From assembly GCA_028564925.1 (NCBI GenBank), contig CM053026.1, positions 639,983,967-640,047,966 on the forward strand: a stretch of 64,000 nt of DNA, read 5' to 3'. The notes under the pieces are model-generated. The model ran no database searches. It saw only the letters and a list, made by a program, of their open reading frames with translations, and was not told where the DNA came from. Positions 56,133 through 64,000 of this stretch are shown piece by piece. The DNA is from Lithobates sylvaticus. Its lineage: Eukaryota; Chordata; Amphibia; Anura; Ranidae. The position numbers were made by a program, and so were the translations under genes. Numbering within the stretch: the first letter of the stretch is position 1; the number at the start of each line of letters is the position of its first letter.

Positions 56133-57368
56133 TGGGGGCGAACTGACTATTTGGGCCAGTGTCAGTACAGAGCCCCATGAGAGGCTGTAGGCTGTAGACG
56201 TCTACAACCTGGACACATTATTCAGACAGGAATGTGGCTCAGAGTGGGACCTGGCAGGAGGTTTAGGGGAGCACAGGATTGGTGCGGATGAGAGGGCAGG
56301 ACCAGCAGGGGACTGCCGGGGATGGTGATGGGTGAGGAGGAGGAGGAGGAGTCCAGTGTGGCTGTACGGCAATCGCATTTAACATTTCATGCTGCACACT
56401 GGACTAGGAAGTGGAGATCCGATCCGAGCCTGAGGGGCGGGTGAGAGTGAATCTTTGTCTGCACACCTCGGGTCCACCATGACCATTATGCACCGTTGCT
56501 GATATCTGTTTGAAGAGCTGCTGTGATTTTATTTTTGCTTAATATTAATTTATTTGAAGTGAGTGCAATAATTGAAGGTTTATGAGTGTTTTAATTAAAC
56601 AGTTTTTTACGTTATTACACTATTTGGAGCACTTTATTATTTACATGTGGAAAAATCCGGATTGAGGCTCACAGATATTGGAGTTCACTTAACCCTTTGA
56701 TGTGTGGTTGAAAGCGTTTAAGCTAAGCACAAGAATGTGAGGAATTTGAAGTTGGTGAGTGCGTTTTCTGAAGGGAGCGGAATCACTTGCACATATTGGT
56801 GTGGTGGAAGAAATAAGAAAACACTATACAAATGTATTAATTATTGGAAGAATTAGTTTATGGACAGTTTTTTCATAATAACTTTTTGTTTTCACACTCA
56901 TCACAGGGTGGTTATTATTTATGAATATACTTTTATTAACATTGATGTATTGTTCACTGTAATTTAGTGTTTTTAGTGCCACTATTTTTTCACTATCTCA
57001 TCTTTGATAAAGGTCAAAATACGGTTCACATCATTTTATGTGGCAACTACACTGTATAGGTATATATATTCTAGAGGCACAGTGGTGGGATTTCAAGTGT
57101 GGGTGTTTGTTACTTTCTGCTAACCATCAGTTTGGATATAGTGCTTTCATTGCTTGCTTGCCTGTGTCATAAAAATAGCTGCCGCAGGGAAAGAAGTCAG
57201 GAACTTCCATGCAAGCTATGCTGCGGTAGATATTTTAAATTCTCCCTCTATTCAACTGAGCTGCAATATGTAGGTGTGGCTTGGTGTGGGTGTGTCTTGA
57301 GTGTGGACACAGGGGGCTCCATGATCTCCTTTTGCCCAGGGGCCCCATGGGTTTTCAGTCTGCCCCTG
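56133..57368. mobile_element. hAT MITE with 8-bp duplication, carrying a Penelope-type repeat
   Basis: The flanks CAAGAGCC at 56125-56132 and 57369-57376 are identical. Ends are TGGGGGCGAACTGACTA and, from the right, CAGGGGCAGACTGAAAACC; one C at the left is shared between flank and element. Between them, about 56500-57060 holds a nested repeat of the kind seen at 61.3-61.7 kb. No transposase. Confidence 0.85.
56500..57060 (+). repeat. Penelope-type repeat inside the hAT MITE
   Basis: It shares, in order, with 61310-61700: GTGAGTGCAAT, CACTATTTGGAGCACTTT / CACTATTGGAGCATTTT, ACATGTGGAAAAATCCGG / GCATGTGGAGCAATCAATCC, GATATTGGAGTT / CTGTTGGAGTT, TGATGTGTGGTTG / TATGTGTGGGTTG, GGGAGCGGAATCACTTGCAC / GGGAGTGGAAGCACAAGCAC and GGTGTGGTGGAAGA. 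The copies are well diverged. Confidence 0.75.
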
Positions 57369-57640
57369 CAAGAGCCATACATTTTGCACAGACACACTGC
57401 ACATCATTTATGCAGTTTTACTAGACTCAAATGGCAAAGGGAGAGACAAGGCAGTTGCAGTTTTTATCATGAAATAAATATAATAATTGATTATGTCAGG
57501 GACAAGATCCAGAAATATTGAACAGACACGCTGCACATCATACAAGTGGTTTACTAGGCCACAACGGAGGAGGGAGAGATGAGGCAGTTTTTATGAAGAA
57601 ACACAAAATTACAGGGTTTTATTATGAGAGACAAGAGACA

Positions 57641-58299
57641 GAAATTTTACATAGATAAAGTTTTTTAGCCAAAACAATCAACATCTAAGTGTATAAATAT
57701 CAAAGAAAAAAGGAAGAAAGTGTACAGACTACATACTATAGACAACATTTCAGCTTAATTTTTAAACTGACACAATGCATGCAGGTGACATTTGACATGT
57801 GCATTTGCTTTGATTTTGGAAAAGTAGCAGGCACTTTATTTGTTGAAACATGATGTGATTTGGGGTCAATAGACTTCAAGCAAGCCAAAAATGCATGCAT
57901 ATGTGTTTTTTTTTATGTTATGTGTGATCTAACAACATCTACTTTGCTTAACAAGGAAGTTTGACCATATAATTTTTGATACAGAAGAGCTAATCTAGCT
58001 GGAATGGCAAAACCTTTCCTGTATGACCAATCCCACAATGCCCACAAAGATTACACCAAGCATAAGAGGACATGGGATGTATGAGGACTGGGGCAGTTAT
58101 ATTGCCAGACAGAAGGAAAGCAAACCTAAATTTGTCTAAATGTGTAAGCTAATGTATGCTTATTAAAATGAAACATTTTTATACAAACATTCTTGCCCTA
58201 TTGTCACTATGCAAAATAACCTTTTGTGCAGCACTGAAGTGTCTTGCATGGCAAGGACAGGAAGTCTAGAATGTAGCTAAAGGGCAAACTAGAGTATTG
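57641..58299. other. no gene recognised
   Basis: AT-rich DNA without supported coding frames or named repeats. Confidence 0.4.
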
Positions 58300-58620
58300 T
58301 AAAAAAAAGAACTTTATTGCATATCCAACCCCAAGACAAAAAATAATAATACTGCAGCTTACTGGTCATTAGATGTGATTGCTGCATTCATTTTCTTTTT
58401 TTTTCACACCTATTTACTTTATTTTCACCAAGCATGTCTGACATTAACATACTTCCTGTTCTAGGGTTACAACCGAACTGAGCAGTTTTGTCACTGTGTG
58501 TTAGGACTATATAACAGAGTTTTAGGACTACATAACAACTCCATCTCCTCTCCCTAACAGGGAGAAGTGTTTTGTAGTCTACAGAGATAGCAGGGAACAT
58601 TACTAACTGGTTACTTATCT
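58300..58620. mobile_element. partial copy of the 32.5-kb TTAA MITE
   Basis: ACTGCAGCTTACTGGTCATT and AGATGTGATTGCTGCATTCA match GCAGTTTACCAATCATT and AGATGTGGTGGCTGTATTCA in the element at 32516. The CCAACCCCAAGACAAAAAAT stretch is the worn equivalent of its TTAAACCCAAAACCAAAAAT end. The other end is unclear. Confidence 0.6.
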
Positions 58621-59259
58621 AAGCAAACATTTGCCAACATTTTGGTCAGACTACAAAAAAAAGTCCCAAAACAGGGACAAATGAGGGCTCTGATTATCCA
58701 GTATATTGTTTGTTTATTACCCCTTCTCTACCATCTGGCACCCGTTTCTGTAGCTTCTTCATGCAAGCCTGCATCTCTCTCCCATGTTGCCCTTTATGTC
58801 TCCCAACCAGCTCTTCCTATTCCATTTTTAAATTATAATTTTTTTTTTGCAACATGCACTACATCCTCCTACATGTATTCTCCCACCCATTACCAAAATG
58901 TCCCCAAGCTCAACAATCAACCTTGTATCACATCTCACCCCCTTTTCCTTCTAAATTTGGCCCCCTACATCTCGGCACCCCTATAACCCAGCAGCCCCAC
59001 TTACCCACTTAAAATACCACAACATCCTCTCAAAGCCAGTTCCAGAGACTGATATATTTCCCTTTTCTTCCCACTACCACCAAATCATTCCCCACCTATG
59101 AAACCAGGCCATAACATGAGCTCTCCCAAGCTGAATATGCTCTCCAGAGCCTGTAATATCTTAAAAATTTTGTTCATTGGTTAATGTTTGTATTGGTGCA
59201 CATTGTTTCAAGTATTTGTCATATATTTTTGTTCCCTTTTGTTCCTATTTTTGCCCCCA
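58621..59259. other. no gene recognised
   Basis: Pyrimidine-rich DNA with CTCCCACCC-type simple stretches. No supported frame. Confidence 0.35.
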
Positions 59260-59480
59260 TAAACCTCTAATGCAGTGCACTAAACATCTGTCAGTGTCCC
59301 ATCACACCTGTACCAGTGCACAAAACATGTCACATTGCCCCTATAAACAGTTGTACCAGTGCACAAAAACATCTGCAACAATGTTACATTGCGCCATCAA
59401 CATCTGTCAGTGTCTGCCGGTGGATGATCAACATCTGTCAGTGTACAAGTGCACACAAACATCTGTTAGTGTCCCCCCAA
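59260..59480. repeat. degenerate minisatellite with AACATCTGTCAGTGT
   Basis: Five to seven irregular copies of AACATCTGTCAGTGTCC and CCAGTGCACAAAACATC, spaced 25-45 bases. The frames over it are artefacts of the repeat. Confidence 0.7.
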
Positions 59481-59489
59481 TAACTAAAT

Positions 59490-59930
59490 AAAACATTTAA
59501 AGTGCCCCGGCATGGTCCCATACACATACATATACGGCGATTGCACCACACATGTGAGGTATCTCCACCAACATCAGAGCAAGAGCAAAGATTTTAGCAC
59601 AAGACCTCCCATGTAATTTTAAACTGGCAACCAATAAAGGCTTATAAATGCTGTGTGACATAAAAGTTTGCAAAACCCACCATTTTATTCTCTAGAGCCT
59701 CTGTTACAAAAATGTTTGGGGTAATTTTGTAGTAAAAATACAAATTTTTACTTGCAAACAAAAAGTGTCGTAATAAGGTCTGGTCTTAAAGTGAATAATG
59801 CCTGAAGGTGCTCCTTGGATTTTGCACTTCTCTATGTGGCCAGGCTGTGAAAAAGTCTCACACATATGGTATCACCATATTCAGGACGAGTAGCAGTGTT
59901 TTTATGGATAAATAATTAGCTGTGTGGAGC
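59490..59930. repeat. fragment of a TTAA-type element
   Basis: ACATGTGAGGTATCTCCACC, AACATCAGAGCAAGAGCAA and TCACACATATGGTATCACCA are of a kind common in the piggyBac-like family of this genome. Ends are missing. This is a recognition from general knowledge, not from a second copy in the window. Confidence 0.35.
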
Positions 59931-60084
59931 TATACATAGCTATATACACACACATGTATAGGTCAGGTAGATTCACGTCTAACTGTGGGTATAAGATGAA
60001 CTTAAAATAGTGGGTTGAGGGCTCAACTCCCATAAGCTAAACAGGATAAATGTCAAATGCCCTGTTCAGGTAAACCTTAATAGG

Positions 60085-60525
60085 GATAATCAAAAATGTG
60101 TAGGTATTCCTTTAGGGTAGTGAGGAAAATATTAAATTCACCTAATGAAAAAACTATTTCAATAGATTTGAAGGGATTTTATGCATGCAGGAAATGCATT
60201 TGCTGCAGAACTGTGAAAATTAGCAACAGGGGTAAGACAAAAATTAAAAAAAGTGATAAAGAATCTTTTGAAATAAGGGAGTTCATCACGTGCAATTCTA
60301 CACATGTAGTGTATCTCTTATGGTGTCCCTGTGGGTTATTTTATGTGGGCCGCACTAAAAGGTACGTGTTGCAGAACATATAGCAAACATAAGGAAGGGG
60401 TTCAAACACCATAGTGTGTCCCTTTACTTTAAGGAGAAGCATGATCAGGATCCAACTCTGCTGCAATTTTATACACCACTGATAAGTATAGGGTCTCATA
60501 TATTTAGTAATTAGTCGACTGGAAT
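60085..60525 (+). pseudogene. Penelope-like retroelement, GIY-YIG endonuclease end
   Basis: The frame from about 60096 reads FYACRKCICCRTVK, then SFEIREFITCNSTHVVYLLW, CPCGLFYVGRTKR. A Cys-rich linker followed by ITCxSxxVVYLLxCPCGxxYVGRT is the signature of the Penelope-like element endonuclease of GIY-YIG type. After GRTKR a one-base shift moves the reading to AEHIANIRKGFKHHSVSLYF and KEKHDQDP, the expected continuation. The reverse transcriptase part upstream is absent, so it is a 5'-truncated, inactive copy. A repeat with a hammerhead-like fold follows. Confidence 0.85.
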
Positions 60526-61065
60526 AACAATACATTTTTTAGACATTAGTGTGATTTTTTTGACATGTATTTTGAATTTTAATATCCTTTTTGAAGTTAG
60601 AGAAAAGTGGGATGTAGATTGATGTGGGAGGTTTAATGGGCAAATGCTCACCACCCCTACATACTGATCAGTCTCACTAACCTAATAAGATATGATGGTT
60701 ATCATCAGTCTTTTTTATTTATATATAGTTTTATTTTTTTTTTTAGTGCATGTCATTGGTCATTTTTATGAGCGATCTCTTAAATATTAGGAGCATTGGC
60801 ATGTTAAAGGCAGTGTAACTAAGCTTGGAAAAGCTAGCAGACTTGCTATCCTAACTGCTGGGTTATAACCGAGCATATGATAGGCGGTTGATTTAGCTAT
60901 AATAGCATCTAAGCACTTTTTTATTTGTTTAAATAAATGTACCCGTAATGTAAAGCTTCAATAACCGATGTATTGTGGGTACGGGGACACAGGGAGTGCG
61001 CAGGAGCATGGAATCTTGTTTCCTGCCACTTAAGGGTGTCCAGTGAATAAAGGGAGGATCATTAT

Positions 61066-61129
61066 GCCATACAGCCAAACCCATGATTAAGTCCTTTGTG
61101 ACGAAACATGTCGGGCGTGGCTATATGGC
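61066..61129 (+). ncRNA. hammerhead-ribozyme-like fold (type I, degenerate)
   Basis: The outer stem pairs GCCATACAGCCAAACCC (61066-61082) with GGGCGTGGCTATATGGC (61113-61129) at 14 of 17 positions. Inside are CATGATTA (expected CUGANGA), a short stem GTC/GAC (61091-61102), the conserved GAAAC (61103-61107), the palindrome ACATGT as a minimal third stem, and GTC (61110-61112) at the expected cleavage position. Penelope elements are known to carry hammerheads with minimal third stems. The first core block is altered, so this copy is probably inactive. Confidence 0.6.
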
Positions 61130-61860
61130 AACCATCTAAGCGTGACGTAGGACGTTGTGACGTGACACACTGCATCGGAAAGTAAGGGTGGGGAGTGGGC
61201 GAGATTGTTAAACAGCTACCGCACACCCTGGGTCCGCCGCAACTGCTTTAGATCAAGTTACCAGTGCATGGAATTTCTTTGTTGTGACAACTTTTGGCTT
61301 GTTTTGAATTTGGCACATGTGAGTGCAATGGTGTGGGATTGCAATTTTTTTTAATACATTGTTTTGTACTATATCACACTATTGGAGCATTTTTTCATTT
61401 GCATGTGGAGCAATCAATCCTTAAAAAAAGGAATCTTGACATACACTGTTGGAGTTTTTTTATTTTTTTTAAAGATTTTAATTAACCCCTATATGTGTGG
61501 GTTGAGGTGAGCTGAGCCAAACACGAGAGTGGAAGGCAAATGCAGCTGATGAGTGCGAATCTTTAAGGGGAGTGGAAGCACAAGCACAGAGGTGTGGTGG
61601 AAGATCACAAGAACGACATATAGAATATTTGATTTCACACCATTCCTCGTATTTATTTACAGTTCATATGGACTATTTATTAGCACTCTAAGAATAGAGA
61701 CTGTAATATTCTCACACTTGTCATAGGGTGTTGTGATATGAAATTATATGTATTTTGAGTTATATATATTTTTGCATTAGCTCTCTAGCAATAGAGATTG
61801 GAATACTTTTACATCCATCACAGGTTATTGTGATATGATATATATGGGCGTATTCATTTA
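61130..61860 (+). repeat. Penelope-type terminal repeat downstream of the hammerhead-like fold
   Basis: AT-rich sequence related to 56500-57060 (shared landmarks listed there). Near its end AGCACTCTAAGAATAGAGAC and AGCTCTCTAGCAATAGAGAT mark a ~105-bp tandem pair (about 61681 and 61781). No frame. Confidence 0.6.
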
Positions 61861-61891
61861 GTCATATATATTTTTTGATCACTAGGTATCA

Positions 61892-62723
61892 TTAACCCCC
61901 CTGGCGGTAATCCTGAGTCTGGCTCGGGGCGGGAACTTCAGTACCAAAAGCAGGAACCCCGGGCCAGACTCGGGCTTGCATTGCAGGATACAGGGGGAAG
62001 TTACTTACCTTGTCCCCTGGATCCTGCGATGTCTCCCTGCTGTGTGTGCGAGCCGTATGCTCGCTCGATTCACACAGTGCCGAGTGTCGCTGATCTCCGT
62101 TCCTTGCGACGTTACGACGCACGGAATCGGAGATCGGCGCTAAATTCAAAAAAGTTAAAAAACACAATACTCATACAGTACTGTAATCTTACAGATTACA
62201 GTACTGTATAAAAAAAATACACATCCCCTTTGTCCCTAGTGGTCTGTCCAGTGCCCTGCATGTCATTTTATATAATAAATAGATTTTTTGTCTGCCTGGA
62301 AACTGGAGATTGTCCATAGCAACCAAAAAGTGTCCCTTTATGTCAAAAGTGATTTTAGACCTGCTAGAAAACACTGATAATAAATTAGAATCACTTGCAG
62401 AATTGAGCGATAGCGATTTGTGGGGAAATTCGTCATCAAACACTAAATCTAATGACAGCGACAATTCTGCAACTAAGCAAATTTCAGTGTTTTTGATTTG
62501 ATTAAATTATTTAATAATTTTTGTAGTTATTTATTATATTTTAATTTATGATTTTGTGTTTATCATACCCGGGATGTCTACTAGACTCTGGTTTGGACAG
62601 ATTTAAGTGAGTTATTCCTAAGAATTGCAGGTCTACAATATAAAACGCCAAATTTCCCTGCAAAATAATTGTACCGCTTTCAGCACCTAAAACCAGAAAG
62701 AATCATACCGCCAGGGAGGTTAA
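61892..62723. mobile_element. piggyBac-like TTAA MITE (CCTGGCGGTA ends)
   Basis: TTAA at 61892-61895 and 62720-62723. Ends TTAACCCCCCTGGCGGTAA and, from the right, TTAACCTCCCTGGCGGTAT. The left arm has GAGTCTGGCTCGGGGC mirrored by CCGGGCCAGACTCGGG some 45 bases on. It carries a short frame described separately. Confidence 0.92.
62310..62501 (+). pseudogene. short acidic frame, possibly a piggyBac transposase N-terminus
   Basis: The frame reads through KVILDLLENTDNKLESLAEL and SDSDLWGNSSSNTKSNDSDN before it stops. Acidic, Ser/Asp-rich starts of this kind open many piggyBac transposases, and it lies in the plus orientation in a piggyBac-like element. The catalytic part is missing. The call is a guess from composition and context. 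Confidence 0.35.
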
Positions 62724-62929
62724 TATGTGTTAATATCACTTATATCACTTAACCAAAAATGTCCACAAGTGAAATGTCCTGAAATAGGGAAATTTCGCTT
62801 TAATCTCAAACTGAAATGAAGGACCTGCAGTAATGATGGATAAATCAAAGATATAGGTGGATCGAATATGCAACAGTATATATCTTGAAAGTATTCAAAT
62901 GTGAAGATGGGTACTCTTACCACACCAGA

Positions 62930-63672
62930 TGGATGCACATACCATATGGAAGTGCGCCTAATGCGCCTAACGTACTGGATCCCCAGTGATGGAACGTTGC
63001 CGGGAGTGATGCTGGTGTCACAATAAATATAAATACTGCGCTATCTAAATAGTAGCAGCCAGCACAGGAGGTGTAAATGGATAAAGAATATGTGTAAAAA
63101 TAAGTGCAGCGCTAAAATATCAAATGCAAAGGAAACGTGATACAGTAAATCAATGAACATGTATGATAATTAAAAATCACTCAAATTATCATGTACTGTG
63201 CCGTATAACGTGATAATTCAAAAAGTCCACAATAAGACGAAAATTCTGAAGTAATTTCTCAGTGAAACAAAACAGTGAAACAAAAGTACAAGGAGAATCC
63301 ACCACCATAAGCATTGGCTGCTTACCAGAAAGCGTGGAAACACACAGGTATACACCTGGTGAGTCAAACAGGCTTTATAGGTTGATCCTACGGATCCAGA
63401 TCCACTGCAGCGATGGAAACTCCAGACAATTGATCACAAGAGCATTGGATGCAGCCAGTATAGGATAAATGGAGGAGTACACCTCACCAGGAATTTATAA
63501 AAGAAGGGAAAAAAAGGGCCACATAGTATAATTCCGTTTGGAATGTTTAATAAAGAAGGAACATAAGAGTTGCACTTACATGCTCCCAATGAAAAACAAG
63601 TGCTGTATGGAACAATATAAGTGGTAGTGAGAGGATCAGCATGTGCTTGACGCGTTTCGCTTCAAAAAGCAT
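62930..63672 (-). repeat. Penelope-type repeat, minus strand, ending at a GAAACGCGT motif
   Basis: On the minus strand it begins GCTTTTTGAAGC (a 4-bp stem and loop), GAAACGCGTC, and runs on with GAGCATGTAAGTGCAACTC, matching the GTGAGTGCAA landmark of the other copies. The sequence before the motif (beyond 63672) is unrelated AT-rich DNA, so this copy is cut off within the hammerhead-like core. Confidence 0.5.
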
Positions 63673-64000
63673 AATTTTTATTTATTCTTTACACTTAAAT
63701 TTGATTAACTTTTTATTTTTATTCTACCACCCCTTGTGATAGCTTTGGACAGTGGCAGGTATTCTTTATGGAGAGATCAGGGGTCTATTAGTCTCCTGTT
63801 TCCTCTTCTGCCCTCCAAAGTAGCCAATCAGAGATTGGCACCAGCCAGGGAAATATAGAACTCAAACCGGAAGTACTAAAATCCTTGTCACTTCTGGCTT
63901 CATGCATCACATTAGAGAAGATAGGGGAACGGATGTTGGGAAAAAAATTTTTAGGAGCACCAATTTCTTGCAACAAAGCAGCATTGAGCAGCATAAGTGC
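63673..64000. other. no gene recognised
   Basis: T-rich then mixed DNA with no supported coding frame, repeat or element end. Confidence 0.4.

Larger units (their letters stand above)
55405..57640. repeat. ~130-bp tandem array interrupted by two MITEs
   Basis: Units at about 55405-55534, 55960-56132, 57369-57507 and 57508-57640 share GAGGCAGTT or GGCAGTG, then AAAAATTAAAAT-type DNA, TTATGTCAGAGACAAGA, AGAAATATTG, CAGACACACTGCACATCAT and TTTACTAG. A Harbinger-like MITE and a hAT MITE have landed between units. The array is diverged and unnamed. Confidence 0.6.

Noticed and set aside
59177-59491. A 104-codon Cys/His/Thr-rich frame
   Set aside because: It is produced by the AACATCTGTCAGTGT minisatellite.
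63655-63675. A hammerhead on the minus strand
   Set aside because: GAAACGCGTC and a neat 4-bp stem occur, but the copy is cut off and the 5' strand of the outer stem is absent.

Overview
This window is intergenic DNA from a vertebrate with a large, transposon-filled genome. The best fit is an anuran amphibian, probably a ranid-like frog. This is inferred from the mixture: many TTAA-bounded MITEs with ends like TTAACCACTT, TTAAAGTGG and TTAACCTCCCTGGCGGTA, hAT ends of the TAGGGATG type, Penelope, L1 and L2-like LINEs, and a class I ERV. I find no convincing host gene, tRNA, rRNA or other host RNA gene. Almost everything that can be named is a mobile element or a tandem array, often nested.

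Layout. 1-9,269: the right part of a hAT-type element holding a BED-finger hAT transposase (+) and, facing it, a five-exon Myb/SANT-like gene (-), followed by a dimeric CGAA/TTCG tandem array and a hAT-like terminus. 9,552-14,544: a compact, decayed class I ERV (-) with nearly identical LTRs. 14,549-18,400: unassigned sequence, a Penelope-type repeat and an L1 ORF1 relic. 18,579-19,985: MITEs, one holding a second. 20,203-29,734: a 9.5-kb hAT element with a perfect 8-bp target duplication, an open 1,095-codon transposase (-), a ~145-bp array on one side of the gene and about 45 copies of a 64-bp unit on the other. 29,850-31,840: an L2-like LINE split by a TTAA element. 31,910-34,791: a run of TTAA MITEs. 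35,205-39,170: L1 fragments, one split by a 2-kb foldback element. 39,216-42,267: an unassigned 3-kb block between ~47-bp direct repeats. 42,220-49,496: MITEs, an internally deleted mariner, a sharp palindrome and a 350-bp tandem repeat. 49,497-51,150: an L1. 53,060-57,640: TTAA elements and a tandem array interrupted by two MITEs. 60,085-61,860: a Penelope GIY-YIG relic followed by a hammerhead-ribozyme-like fold. 61,892-63,672: a TTAA MITE and a further Penelope-type repeat.

How the parts may work together. The clearest candidate for something new is the convergent pairing of a hAT transposase with a Myb/SANT-like DNA-binding protein in one unit, beside an array of repeated CGAA-rich sites such a protein might bind. 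Two-gene Myb-plus-transposase design is known for PIF/Harbinger elements; I do not know it as a standard hAT feature. The second notable item is the hammerhead-like fold in the Penelope-type repeat, with a 17-nt outer stem pairing at 14 of 17 positions. All family names come from motif recognition by eye; no database search was possible.
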